A stretch of 64,000 bases of DNA from Juglans regia (Eukaryota; Streptophyta; Magnoliopsida; Fagales; Juglandaceae), in NCBI RefSeq assembly GCF_001411555.2, contig NC_049907.1, positions 39,981,482 to 40,045,481 of the forward strand, in the 5' to 3' direction. A program made the position numbers and the translations under genes. Numbering within the stretch: the stretch's first letter is position 1; every line of letters begins with the position of its first letter. Shown here in pieces: positions 47,624 to 58,975 of the stretch. The notes under the pieces were generated by a model. That model was not told the origin of the DNA and did no database searches. It saw only the letters and a list, made by a program, of their open reading frames with translations.

Positions 47624-48159
47624 ACATTAGCTGCCATGATAGGCATATATCCAATTTATATCATCTTCTTGATGTTATAAAACCAAAGCATGAGGTTGCA
47701 GACCAAAGAAAAAGGACTCCACAGAAAATTTTACATGGCAGGAAAATAGTGCAGCCTATCATATTTAAATACCTAAAAATAAACAAGAGTTCACGAGGCT
47801 TTTGAAGAGAGAGGGGCAAATGCAAAACAGAGTTTTTGAAGAGTCAAACATCCTTTGACGATCCCCACCATCTATTCACGAGGCTTTGTCCACATCTACA
47901 AGTCATGAAAACCTGGTTTCCAGACCAACATTCACATATAGCAGAGAAATAACAACATGAGTTGCATAAAAAATATATAATGTGACCCAGACTACAGATC
48001 CTCAAACTTACATTTGTTGTATAAATTATCTTTGTATAGTTCAAGAATATATTGTCAAAAGATAAACAAAAGCTCAACAAAAAATAAAACCAAGTTTTAT
48101 AAAAAATAAGGTAAAAAAATTAGAGATAATACAAGGTTAACTCATCTGCCTTACTCCCC

Positions 48160-48336
48160 GCGCCTCCTCCTCATTTGGTGGCAGTGCGTTGCGAACAGAG
48201 CAAGGGAGAGAGGGACGGCCTCGGGCTGCTGGGCTTGGCGTGGAGGAGAATGGGGCTCCAACGGAGGAATGGCGACGACATCCAGGTATGGGTGGTGGCG
48301 CACGGTGCCCCAAACGCCGGCGATATAGAAAGATCC

Positions 48337-48373
<37 letters not shown>

Positions 48374-48600
48374 GAGGCCAGATTCGGGGAAAGGGAAAGA
48401 GATCGGCGTGGGGCTGGGGGAGGAGGGGGTAGTCGTCGAGGTGAGGTGGGGGCGGCGTGGTGGGATCGTTGGCGCTGGGTTGTGGGCGGCGGAGGCTTGA
48501 GGGAGAAAAGGGATTGGGGCGAGAGAGAGGGGGAGGGGGGCGAGGGCGAGGCTAGGGCTGGAGGGAAAGAAATGAGGGGAAAGGGCAGCGCGGGGGTTTT
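48160..48600 (-). other. GC-rich block inside CACTA (possible leader of a captured gene)
   Basis: A sharp rise in GC with CG-rich words, a (GA)n tract at about 48339-48371 and, on the minus strand, pyrimidine-rich sequence (CCCTTTCCCCTCATTTC) typical of a plant 5' leader. The plus-strand frames here (48175-48670) are Arg/Gly/Glu low-complexity and probably not coding. No recognisable protein. Confidence 0.4.
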
Positions 48601-48619
48601 AAATTTTATTATCTTTTGC

Positions 48620-49160
48620 GGCGCCTTTCATTCGCCGCTAATAAGGTTTAATTGCCTCAGATACTTTTAACGGCAATAATGGTTGCCGCAAATAGCTTCA
48701 ATTGCAGCGAAACCTCTAATCGACGGACCTATAATGCTGCTACAGTTAACAAATCTTTATTGCGGCGACAAAAATCGGCGCTATAAGTAGTTAAGTCGTC
48801 ACAAAAAGTGATGTCGAAATTCTGATCTCCATTTTGATCTACAGGTATTTACATTCTTTTTTACAACACTTTTGAAATCGCTGCAAAAGCTTAATTAATA
48901 TTTGCGACGATTTTTATAGTTAAAAATCGCTGCAAAAGGCCACTTTTACAATCGCAGCGATTTAAAAATCGTCGTAACAAGTTTTTTAATATACCGGCGA
49001 TTTATTTCGCCATAAAAAGTGAAAAATCGCTGCAAATAACGATATTAGTATTTGCGTCGAATATTTTCGCTGCAAAAAGTTAAAAATCGCCGTAAAAAAC
49101 CAGTTTTAAAATTTTATATAAAAAGCCCCTGACGATTTAAAAATCGCCGCAAAAAGTCTT
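48620..49160. repeat. Right subterminal array of CACTA
   Basis: Many AAATCGCTGCAAAA/TTTGCGACGATTTTT words in both orientations, mirroring the array at 45390-45870. Confidence 0.85.
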
Positions 49161-49176
49161 ATTTCTTGTAGTGATA

Positions 49177-49434
49177 TAACTCCCTCAACTACTCAATTTA
49201 CTATTATTTATAAAAAATTAGATTCAACTCAACATCTAAATATAGTCTAAATCTATATATATAATACTCGAGAGTCAGAGACAACTTTATTGTGACCTAA
49301 ACTTCTAGAACCGCCACTGGGATCAACAATTCCACCCATATTCATTGACCTATATATCTGTAGACAATTATTTATCATGATAGACTCCCAAGTCTAGTGT
49401 CCTACCATAAGATAAAATTAGATGATTTGATTCT
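49177..49434. other. Short spacer
   Basis: Non-coding; its first bases continue the sequence interrupted at 45366 by the CACTA element. Confidence 0.4.
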
Positions 49435-49568
49435 CTCTATTTTTCCTTTCTTATAAAAAAATTGTTTAATTATGGTCAATTATTTTTTATAAAAAGAACT
49501 ATTTTTTATTAAAATAAATCTATTTTCGTCGTAAATAATTCATCACAAATATTTATTTTTCTTATAAT
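49435..49568 (+). mobile_element. Second orphan CACTA right end, mutated
   Basis: Parallel to 27895-28026: AATTGTTTAATTATGGTCAA, TTTTTTATTAAAATAAATCT, CGTCGTAAATAATTCATCAC, then TTTCTTATAATG in place of TTTCTTGTAGTG. The two substitutions in the terminus would disable it. No left end nearby. Confidence 0.6.
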
Positions 49569-50586
49569 GCTTAAAATAAAATTAGAATATGATTTGGAAA
49601 ATTAAATAAAATTGGATGATTTGAAAAAATAAAATTGATTCTCTCTGATTTTCATCTTAAAATAACTAGATGATTTGATTCTCTCTATAATTAATTAGTC
49701 ATGTATATGGCCAGACCGAAAACAATTAATTCATGAGCTTAGGTAAGCTCCATTTCATCACTAGTAGTTGACCCGCGGTGACATGCACGAAATTGGGTCG
49801 TGCATATATGCATTCAAATTTAACAATGAAAAACATAATGTACGTACGTGATCTGGTTAATTTAACTTTTTCCCCAAGTATGATATAACTATTATATTTA
49901 TATCATGACGAGAGAACGTTTCAGATTATTTTTTACCCTGGTTAATTTGAGCCAACAATGCTATTAATGCCCCCCCAACATATATTAAATTATTAATACC
50001 CCGACCCCTCCAAGAAAAAAAAAAAAAAAAAGAGCCATTACGTACCTTGCAGTTGCAGTACTGTACCACGATCGAGTTGTCACATCTCTGCAGATACACA
50101 TAAATGCTCACGAATAATTGATGGACGAATAAATTCCACTATTAGAACAAACAGTACTCAATGCAACTTCATGTAATGTGAGAAACTGTTGAAACGGCAG
50201 AGTCCGGTTATGAGCAAGAATATAGATCTGCAGCAATAATCTAATTTCGTATTAGTTATATGTTTCTTAGAAAATGCTTGGTTAGTTTTAACACTAGTTG
50301 CATGCGCAAACTCACTGCCATTGTACCTGATCAGTGGCATGATTTGCTTTTAATGCTCATTCTCATGATGATCATCTTGAGATCACTTGTGGAGAAAACT
50401 AAAATTTAATAAGGGGAGATAATTTTATCTTTCATTAAAACGTCTTCATATGGTATCCCATGCATCAAATTTATTAAGTGAAAGAATTAAGATTATATAT
50501 CTCTGAGTTCTTATTTGAATATATATGAAAGTTTTAAGTAAAAGAAAGATTGACTGTACGTATACACTATCTATATACATTTATAA
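49569..50586. other. Non-coding stretch
   Basis: No gene recognised; an A-run at about 50014-50031. Small minus-strand frames at 49926-50111 and 50158-50340 lack any domain. Confidence 0.4.
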
Positions 50587-51116
50587 GAGCATTGGTATTG
50601 GATTGACTATTTTACTCTTCAAATTTTGACTAATATATAACTTTTTCACTTTTAGCTAATCATTCAAAACATAAAGCATATATTGAATTAGTCATCACAT
50701 TCTTTATAATAATAAAATATTATTATTTTTTATTTTTATATTTTATAATTAATTCTATTTTCATAACCTCCTATAATCACCTATAATTTCTAATAATCAT
50801 ATTCATTTTCATTTTTATAATCCAATAAAAAAAATCAATATCAATATTATCAAAACAATTCCATCAATCTTCAATACTCAGGAGAGGAAGATGGAAGAAG
50901 AAAGAAAAAGGAGACGAGGGAGAAAGAGAGCCAATATTAATAAACAATGTATTTGGAGGTGAAATAGTACTTTTCATATTTGAATAAAAAGATAAATTTA
51001 CTGTAGCTAATATTTACGATAAAAAGCGTTTGACTAATTCAATGTGGGCCAACTATTGATAAAGTTATTTAAATTTAGAGATAAAATGTTATTTGAAGAA
51101 GTCAATGTGAATGCTC
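50587..51116. mobile_element. PIF/Harbinger-type MITE, TAA TSD
   Basis: Begins GAGCATTGGTATTGGATTGA and ends, read inward on the minus strand, GAGCATTCACATTGACTTC. The flanking trinucleotides are TAA on both sides (50584-50586 and 51117-51119). A 3-bp TWA duplication is the signature of PIF/Harbinger (Tourist-like) elements. The 530-bp interior is AT-rich and non-coding. Confidence 0.78.
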
Positions 51117-51119
51117 TAA

Positions 51120-51960
51120 GGTCATCACTAAATATTGTAATGTCCATTCCACATCTCAGCTGTCTCCCGGCCAAGTACTTGAAGTCCTCAAGTTCACTTA
51201 AGAATTTGATGAAATTTCTTCCTAACTTTTGACGTGATGTAATTATAAAAAGATTTTATAAAAATAAATTCACAAATTAATTAATAAAATTTTATGTGAT
51301 ATGTCGTTAGATCTATTTTATAATAAAAATAATTTTAACTTGATATACCATATTAAATCATGTCAATTTTTAAATTTATTTTTACAAAATTGACTAAAGT
51401 ATTAATTATATAATTTGATTTGGCGTTAAAATCTAAAGTGGTTTTGCTTGGGGGCAGTGGTTTGTAAGTTGCGAGTGCATGTCTAGATGAGTGCTGTGTC
51501 GGGAAAGAGTTTGGGGGTCTCTCAATTCTGTCTAATGCTTCAAACTGATCATCGAAAAATATCATTCCCTTTTAAGGAAAAGCCATCATACCGTTTGACA
51601 TCCAGGCATTGTCGGGAACATGCAAACCGTCAGATTCCGGGAAAAGTATCCAGACCCGGCCCACTCGTGTATCATTGACATGGCAACCATAGGAGTACTC
51701 GTAGTAATATGTTATCCCAGATCTGAATGATAAAGATTGATTACATGTATCTCCATGTAAGCTATTCATTTTGTTCTCTTCTTTTATCTTCTGTACTGAC
51801 TATCAAGGAGATGCTATAAATATGCAAATGCAGTTCTATGAAATCTACTTTGGCCTGGGACAAGATACTTTTCCGAAGGCAGAATCATCTTTTAAAGTGC
51901 GTCATGAACTGACATACTCTTGATTTGCAATCTCCAACGAAGATTATTCATGATTTGAAT

Positions 51961-51996
<36 letters not shown>

Positions 51997-51997
51997 A

Positions 51998-52037
<40 letters not shown>

Positions 52038-53116
52038 GGCATATAGACTTGCAAGAAACTAATTATATTTGGCGAGTTTTGATCAGTTTTCTTTTATGAT
52101 CTCTTGAGGGAGGAATATGCTAGAAAATTACATGGCATTATGGGCATAAAAAAGATATCGTTGGAACTTGGTTCTAGAAATGATATGCCTTTCATCATTG
52201 GAAAAATGCGAAGCCTAAGATGAGTGTGCATATATGGTCATGGAGTAAGCAAAAATCTTTGATTAAAATATTGCAAAAAGAAAAGTTACTGTAATTGCGC
52301 CCATAATTAATTGTAATCTGGCCATTTACCATATCAATTCATCCTCAATATGCAATCTCACTCGTATTGACATTTATCTTTCTGTCTATCGATCATATAT
52401 TACGTATATGGCGCCATTTTATAAATTGGCTGCTATATGGAACAAGACACCTATATATATATATATATATATATATAGGTTGGATAGGAAGACCTTGAAA
52501 GGATTTGTTTATCTTTAATTTCCTTGTTCCTAGTCATCACATTCTTGCAGGCCCTCGACTCGTACGTGCAGCAGTTTTACTTTTTGTTTTTAAGTAAGCA
52601 TGCAACAGTTTGTGCATGGTTAAGTAACAGTTAACCTACCAAGATGCACATACCAAAGACAAAAAACTAAAAAAAAAAAAAAAAATCCTTGGAATGAAGT
52701 GGAAAAGCTAGATCTTTGTCTCTCGTAGCTAAATAAACAAGCGTACATGAAATGATATCAGTACTGATCAAAAGTTAAGGCCGAATCGTTACAATGCAAA
52801 TTACGTCAAAAATAAAATCTAATTAATCAATTAGCAGCAACTCATGTTTCTCTTAGCCACAAGAGACTAGAGAATATTCATCAAGAGAAAAGAAAAATAA
52901 TAAAGAGAGACTCGAGAATAAGTTCAAAAGGCTGATACTTCAGGAAATGATCAATATAATATATAAAAGCCATAAAATAGGTAGTACATGCTAAATAGAT
53001 TGGAAATGCGACGTTGTTCATATCAAATAGATATTTATGCATCTCGCTAGCTATTTGGTCTTCTCAGATGGTAAATTGGTGCATTTAGACAAAACAAAGA
53101 TTTTGAAAAAACCCAT
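51120..53116. other. Non-coding with long (TA)n tract
   Basis: No gene recognised. (TA)n with two TATTATA interruptions fills 51961-52034, another run is at about 52451-52478, and an A-run lies near 52670-52685. The stretch nearest 53116 would hold the 3' untranslated region of the zinc-finger gene. Confidence 0.45.
51961..52034. repeat. (TA)n microsatellite
   Basis: 74 bp of TA repeats with two TTA interruptions, the longest in the window. Confidence 0.95.
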
Positions 53117-53817
53117 CTAAGAGTTTCCCAATCGAAGTTCCAAATCTATGTCCCCCGTTGAGTCGCGGAGGAAATCGACTTCCAAGTCCAACCTGGCAAT
53201 CTCTTGCTTCTTGAAAATCTTGTGGCCGCCTCTTTCCTTGAAACCATGATCAAATTCTTCGCCCCATTAAATGATTTTTCACTCTTCAGTTTAGTTAAAT
53301 CCATGCTTTTTGGACTCAAAGAATCAAATAGGCTACTAACTAAACCCCACTTTTGCACTTCATTCGGAGAAGCAGAAGATGGTGAAGTTAATGGCGAAAG
53401 TGTGGGAGAAATGAAAGAAGGTAACGGGAAAGCAAATGGTGTGAGCCTTGTTGAAGGGGATGATAATGACGAGGAGGATGAGGGTGAGAACTTTGGGTTA
53501 GGGTTACAGTTAAGGTTGAGAAAAGGGTACTGACCGTCCCTTGGGGGTGACTGTCTCAACCTGGCTCTGTCTCTCCTATGGACATTCATATGGCCACCCA
53601 GAGCTTGAGCAGATTTGAATTCCCTTTTGCAGAAGTTACATGTGTAAGATCGTGGGGGCCATGAAAGCCCATTAACATAATCATCCCCATAGCTTTGGCT
53701 ATCACAATTCGCTGAATCTTTAGGCATGACGTACTTATTGTCGTTGATACAGTACTTAATGGCTCTAGTATCAATACTGTGGTCTTTCAAACTGTTGGTC
53801 AAGCTCTTCCTCTCCAT
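53117..53817 (-). CDS. SUPERMAN/RABBIT EARS-like C2H2 zinc-finger gene, frameshifted copy
   Basis: A single-exon plant C2H2 factor expected in the nucleus. Start chosen at the ATG at 53817 (CAACCATGGAGAGG context); the extra 12 codons upstream begin at a TTG. Residues 51-90 read [17 protein letters not shown] followed by [20 protein letters not shown], with ligands C60, C63, H76 and H80. This is the SUP/RBE/ZFP10 finger almost unchanged. A Ser/Pro-rich middle follows. The finger's frame ends at 53146 in an atypical tail. The neighbouring frame, however, encodes [16 protein letters not shown] then [10 protein letters not shown] and a stop at 53117, which is the expected EAR repressor end. A one- or two-base indel near 53215-53255 explains this. 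As read, the protein would lack the repressor motif. The indel could be a real allele, a pseudogene lesion or an assembly error. Confidence 0.85.
53126..53152 (-). other. Displaced EAR motif
   Basis: D-I-D-L-E-L-R-L-G in the frame shifted relative to the zinc finger. EAR motifs of this form bind TOPLESS-type corepressors. Its conservation implies that the frame was used until recently. Confidence 0.8.
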
Positions 53818-53940
53818 GGTTGCTTTTGATGCAGCCAGACCTAGCAAGATCAAAACGACAATAACAGTCTAGCTGGCTCACAAGCATCATATCATCCAGA
53901 AAAGAGAATAAATAGAGTAACACATCTCTCAAAACTTAGG

Positions 53941-53975
<35 letters not shown>

Positions 53976-54120
53976 TTGTAGAAGTACTGAGTCACTGACC
54001 TGAACACAAATGGTGATGATAGAAAAGTTAGGAATCGTAATTTTGGAGAGAGTACAGATTTAAAAGTGAAGCAAAGCCCGTGAAATACCTGAGCCGACGT
54101 TTTAGATCCCATTGGAGCCA
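53818..54120 (-). promoter_or_regulatory. 5' leader region of SUP/RBE-like gene
   Basis: On the gene's strand this contains a (CT)n tract at 53944-53971, about 130-155 bp upstream of the ATG, a placement common in plant 5' leaders and promoters. An acceptor-like TTGTGTTCAG lies near 54003, so a leader intron is possible. No definite TATA box was fixed. Confidence 0.4.
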
Positions 54121-54915
54121 CCCCTGAAATATCCTAAATGCTATGTATGGCCACTACTTACTACTTAGAGAACCTCGGCCTACCAGGGTTATGCTTTTTC
54201 GCCAAATCTAGCACATAACAAGTGGATATATATCCTTCATTAATTCACTCTATAATTGTGTCCGTCCAATATATATAATGCTTGTTTAATTAATAGGTTT
54301 AAAGAAACTTAATTAGGAGTGAGAGAAGATGAGGTGATCCTACTACGTGCTCGACCATACGTCGGACCCTCAGAAGGTAATATCAGGGGAAAGTCAAGAG
54401 TAGAGAGACCAGACTCTTAAGTACGTACATGATTCCAGCCAATCTCTTTCTGACAATTCCTTAAGCTTAAGTAATGAGCTTAGATTTCATTATCTTTTAA
54501 TCACTCCAATAAAAAATAAGAATAATGATACTCCACTCAATTTATCCCCTTATTTTGACACTTTATTTATTTAATTTTTTTTAAAATTTTTTTCTTTACT
54601 TAATAATTAAGAAAGTGATTATTAATATATTGATATTTTTTATATTTTTTTAAAATATTTTAAAATGATAAAAAAAATTTGAATAAAAAATAAAAAAGAT
54701 AAAAAAGATAAATTTTGCCTAATGATAAGTTACAACAGGTTACTTTGAGCGGTAGAGTAGCACCAATCAAAAAATGAATAAATGACATTCAATAATTCTA
54801 AAAGAACTTGCTCCATAAAGAAAATGAAATATGATCCGCCAATATATATAAATGACGTCATCTTCTATTTTGTAACTTAAAAAGCCAATGGGTAGTCGAC
54901 GGGTACTTCTTTTGA

Positions 54916-54970
<55 letters not shown>

Positions 54971-55676
54971 TTGTGTGTGAGAGATATAATTTAAATAATT
55001 AAATTTATATATTTTAATTATTTTAAATATGTTTAGAAATAATAATTGTTTAATTTAATATTCAAGTAGAAGTCTTAAATTCCAATCCTATCTCTGTATT
55101 TTACTCTGTTTAAATTTTCTAGAGGGGATTGATTTTTGATCAAGTAAATAATTTTGACTTGTAAGGATAGTAGGTGAGTACGTGGAAACAACTTTTCCTC
55201 AAAGTTTTGAATACTGTTTTGATGACAGTTTTGATAAAAGCAATAGAACGAAATATTTTGATATTGATATCATTTTGGAATATTCTATACATGGATAAGT
55301 TATATATATATGTACATATATGCATACATACGTATACACATAAACTATATTTCAAAATAATAATAAAATAAGTCATAAAGTCAATAATACTTCTCAATAC
55401 AAATCTTTAAGTTTTAATAACACATACTTGTAAAATTAAATAGGTTCTCAATCTAGCTATTAAAATAAAATCACTCATCTTCATTAATAAGATAATAAAG
55501 ATCAATATTCAAATTATAAATATATATATATATATATAAATATATATATTGTATTTAGTTTGCTTAACATATCCGTGGCAACCCAAATTCAATGAAGCAA
55601 TCGAACGGTGATCATTTCAAACATCGTTGACACCAGCCTCCTCAATGTGTCTTCATCATTGGTTGTCAATAATATA
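54121..55676. other. Non-coding stretch
   Basis: No gene recognised. (TA)n passing into (GT)n at about 54920-54975, and a short (TA)n near 55519-55550. Confidence 0.4.
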
Positions 55677-56349
55677 TTAATAACTAGGGGTGCTACCCGC
55701 ATGGTGCCGGGCAGGGGCACCCCCTTCCCGACCCCCACCTCACACCATGCAATGGGAGGGTTTCCTATCCCGCCCCTACTCAATTGAATGACACCTCGGA
55801 TCTAAAAAAAATTTGGGCCTAATTTTTTTTAAAACCCAAATTATAATATAATTTAAATTATAAATTGAAATTTATACATTTAAAAATAATATAAACTCAT
55901 TAGAGTTGTATTATGAATTGCCTTGGCCTCCTAGGCCAACCATTATGTAGGAGATCAAGATAATATAATAATCATACTTAAGTAATGTGAGACTTACTGC
56001 AATAGTCATACTTACGCAATGTGAGTTGCTCGGACCTGCAAAACACGACATCAATAGTGGCACTGCCTGTGGGATCTTTGTTGCCCCATAACTAGCGTGC
56101 CCTTTGTATGCCAGAAATAACACGCTCTCAGAGCTCATGCAATTAAGAAGAACAAATTGAAGTGATGGGATGAAGAACTGACAAACAGTCTGCGATAACA
56201 CAGAAGGAAGCATCCTCCATATAAGTACTCCATGCTTCATTACTTTTATTTTTTATTAAACTAGTTTAAAGATTGGGCGAGTAAATTCTGCATCACCAAG
56301 ATAACATAGCACTTGCAGCCCAAGCGACCGGGTCACTTACTTTCCAAGC

Positions 56350-57420
56350 TCGGGGATATGGTTTATGCACAGACACATGCACATGTGGACAATAAATGAA
56401 CGCCTAGATGAGCAGTGCCCACTAGAGCACTGTGCTGTGCATATCATACACGAAACTGTGCACTTAAGTGCACAATGCCAATATGTACAGGCCATGCATG
56501 GAAGTACAGTGCCATGCATGGAGACTCAGCGGGTGCACATCTTGTGCACCCAAGTGGCGAGAACTCCGGGCCACCGCACCGGTCATCAGAATTTTCTGTC
56601 GTGGCCATGGTGGTCATCAGAACCAAAGGCCGTGCACAACAAGCCACCATGGAATATCACCCTGCAAAGACTGTAAGGCTCACGACTGCTAGCCGTGAGC
56701 CCACTTAACCTTCCGGCAGCCACTACCGAGGTTGCTGGAGGTTTCTATTTCTAACCAGCTCACCCCAGTTGCCAAGGGCCAAGCAGGGTGCTCCATACAG
56801 AATGCAAGTCCACCGTGCACTATGCATGTGCATGGGGCACGGCCTCTTGTGCTCCAATAGCCCGTGGCGCCATGCCAAGAGCCCAGTCACCCGCCGACGA
56901 TCACCACCTAGACCGTTGGTGGTCTTTGGCTCCAGAGCCACGACCCCGACCATGGAGACTAGGCCACAGCCTAGCTGCGACACGGCGGAAGAGGGGTTGG
57001 TGCCCACAATTTGGCTCGGTGACCCCGTTTGTCTCTACCAGAGCATCACCGATAGCCCCTCATCCCAAGGAAGTGGCCCTGTCGAAAATAGCCACATACG
57101 CAACCTTGCGTGCAGAGGAAAACTCTAGGGTCCAGTCTCGACAATTCCTTGCCAGGCTGCTTGCAACCACTTGGAAACTCGCCGATGCAGTCTACTACCC
57201 ATAAGGTGGCTCCCGAACACCCAAGCCAACCAACAGCAGAAGTTGGTTGTGCATACCATGGGCACACCGTGCAGGTTGGCGCACATTGTGTGCATCGTGT
57301 TTTCTGTCGGAGGCCACCACTTGGGCCGCTGACACCTTTTGGCGCCCTGGAGGTGGTGCCCCGACCACCATGGTAGGCGCGGGGAGGCTCCCCTCCAGCA
57401 GTAGGCTTGCATGAGACAAC
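56350..57420. other. GC-rich interior of insert
   Basis: A kilobase of GC-rich DNA with many GTGCAC, CATGCATGG and CCATGG palindromes and overlapping open frames on both strands, none with a recognisable domain. It includes a perfect 8-bp-stem hairpin GGCTCACG...CGTGAGCC at about 56679-56702. Overlapping frames in GC-rich DNA are expected by chance; I call no gene. Confidence 0.45.
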
Positions 57421-57990
57421 ATGGGAAATCCTCAGCTCAATAACTACACGCACATATCCCTCAGCTCGGGAACTGCATGCACGAGGTCCCTCAACTCAGT
57501 AAGTATTTGCATGGAGTTCCTCAGGAAACCACTACACGTAAAGCACCTATTCAGACTTCCCTCAGCTCGAAAACCACGTGCACGGATCCTTCAGCTCGGT
57601 CCTTCAACTCGGAATCCATGTGCACGAGTTTCTCAGCTTGGTAACTACATGGATAGAGTTCCTTCGCTCGGAAAGCACTACAGAGGAAGAACTTGCACGG
57701 AGTCCCTTAGTTTGGAAGCCACTACACGGGAAGCTACTGCACGAGATGATGCTTCGCCTGCACATGAAGACATGCACGATGTTCGCAATGTATGGGATGC
57801 ACACACTCGAAAAACTATTGCTCGGAAACCACCAGCTCGGGTAAGTCAAACAACAGAAACCACTAGCTTGGAAACATTAAACAACGGAAACCAGCAAGTC
57901 GGGAAAGTAAGATCTAACCTGTTCATGCTCGGGAGTCGCCAACTCGGAAACAGTCTACTCAAGAGTCATGAGCTAAGGACTAGAGCCATG
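57421..57990. repeat. Degenerate CTCGGAAACCAC array
   Basis: Units of roughly 35-45 bp built on TCAGCTCGG-AA-CCAC-TGCACG recur about a dozen times with variation. They produce spurious open frames such as 57421-58059 plus. Confidence 0.65.
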
Positions 57991-58071
57991 AGCTCTACCC
58001 TGATAATGGTTATTCGGAACGCAAGTACCAATGACTTGTTGAGTTTCGTGCAAGGTTGATGCCTACGACGT

Positions 58072-58502
58072 ATTGGCTAGTGAGCAAGGTCCTCGGGCTC
58101 TACCAACCCACAAGAGCTAGTCGGAATATAAGCCAGTCTCTAGATTGGACTTGTCGACCTTCGCGAGGTACAAGCCCAATCTTTAGATTGGCCACGAAGT
58201 ATTAGCTAAGGACACCAGAGCCATGAGCTCTGCCATGCATTGGCTAGGGAGCAGGACCCTCAGGCTCTGCCAACCTACAAGAGTCAGTAGAAATACAAGC
58301 CAGTCCCTAGATTTGACTTGTCGGCCTTCACGGGGTACAAACTCAATCCCGTGATTGGCCATAAATAAACCAAAAGGAAAGCGGCAAAAATGAAAATACA
58401 ACAAAGAATAAGAAAAAACCATACAGCCAGGTACACAATTATTTTATTAATCATACAACCCAGCCTTTGTAGGGTACAAGCCCAGTCACTTGACTGGCCA
58501 CA
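58072..58502. repeat. 167-bp tandem repeat
   Basis: ATTGGCTAG starts at 58072 and 58239, followed in each copy by a GAGCA-GG block, GGCTCT-CCAACC-ACAAGAG, TACAAGCCAGT and CTAGATT-GACTTGTCG. A partial third copy (GGGTACAAGCCCAGTCACTT) is at about 58471. Confidence 0.75.
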
Positions 58503-58782
58503 AAGGAAATAGAAGAAAAGGCAGCAAAACAAAAGAGAAGTGTAGCTTTATAAAACACCATGTGTATGGACTCCTCACAGCTCGAACTCGACAAGACTTA
58601 GTTCGGACCAGTCACCAACAGTGCTCGGGCAAGACTTAGACTATCCTTGCAGGCTCTCCCAGTAGGCTCACCCGGACTCCCACAGCAGGCTCTCCCTAGA
58701 GAGCACTCCCAGCGGTTTATCTTTTTTAAAACTTATGTGAATTTTGGTTTACTAACGTAATTATTTTCTATGGTGCAAAAAT

Positions 58783-58975
58783 CAACGAAATCTCCATCAA
58801 CAGAATCTCCATCAGCAAAATCTCTATCAACGGAATCTCCATCAAAAGGAATCTCCAACAAACGGAATTTCTACCAATGGAATCTCCATCAACAAAATAT
58901 CTATTAGCGAAATCTCCACCGACGGACTCTCCATCAACAAAATTTCCACCAACGAAACTTCCATCAGTGGACTAT
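58783..58975. repeat. Short tandem array (AATCTCCATCAACGG)
   Basis: About eleven units of 15-20 bp of the form AATCTCCATCAACAG/GAATCTCCATCAACG, diverging toward the right. Confidence 0.85.

Larger units (their letters stand above)
45370..49173. mobile_element. Complete non-autonomous CACTA element with captured exons
   Basis: The left end CACTACAAGAAA (45370-45381) and right end TTTCTTGTAGTG (49162-49173) are perfect 12-bp terminal inverted repeats, flanked by the exact 3-bp duplication ATA (45367-45369 and 49174-49176). Both sides carry dense subterminal arrays of GCAAATA/TTTGCAGCG words. No transposase gene is inside. The interior (45900-48600) instead holds pieces of SET-domain gene exons at 47110-47623 and a GC-rich block at 48160-48600. 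This makes it a Pack-CACTA-type element that would need a transposase from elsewhere. Confidence 0.93.

Noticed and set aside
48189..48670. Plus-strand frames with an Arg-Glu repeat
   Set aside because: They are translations of a (GA)n tract and GC-rich low-complexity DNA.
45390..49160. Possible CRISPR-like regularly spaced repeats
   Set aside because: The repeated words are short, alternate in orientation and are irregularly spaced; they are subterminal repeats of a CACTA element in a plant genome.
53204..53533. 109-codon plus-strand frame across the SUP/RBE-like gene
   Set aside because: It is antisense to the conserved Ser/Pro-rich part of the zinc-finger gene.
54510..54735. AT-rich segment that looked like a MITE
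   Set aside because: The repeated AATGATA words are in direct rather than inverted orientation and no terminal inverted repeat or duplication could be found.
56769..57453. Several overlapping open frames of 75-138 codons on both strands
   Set aside because: GC-rich DNA gives long chance frames; none has a known domain, and frames overlap on both strands equally.
57421..58059. 212-codon plus-strand open frame
   Set aside because: It follows the degenerate CTCGGAAACCAC tandem array; the protein is a translated repeat without a domain.
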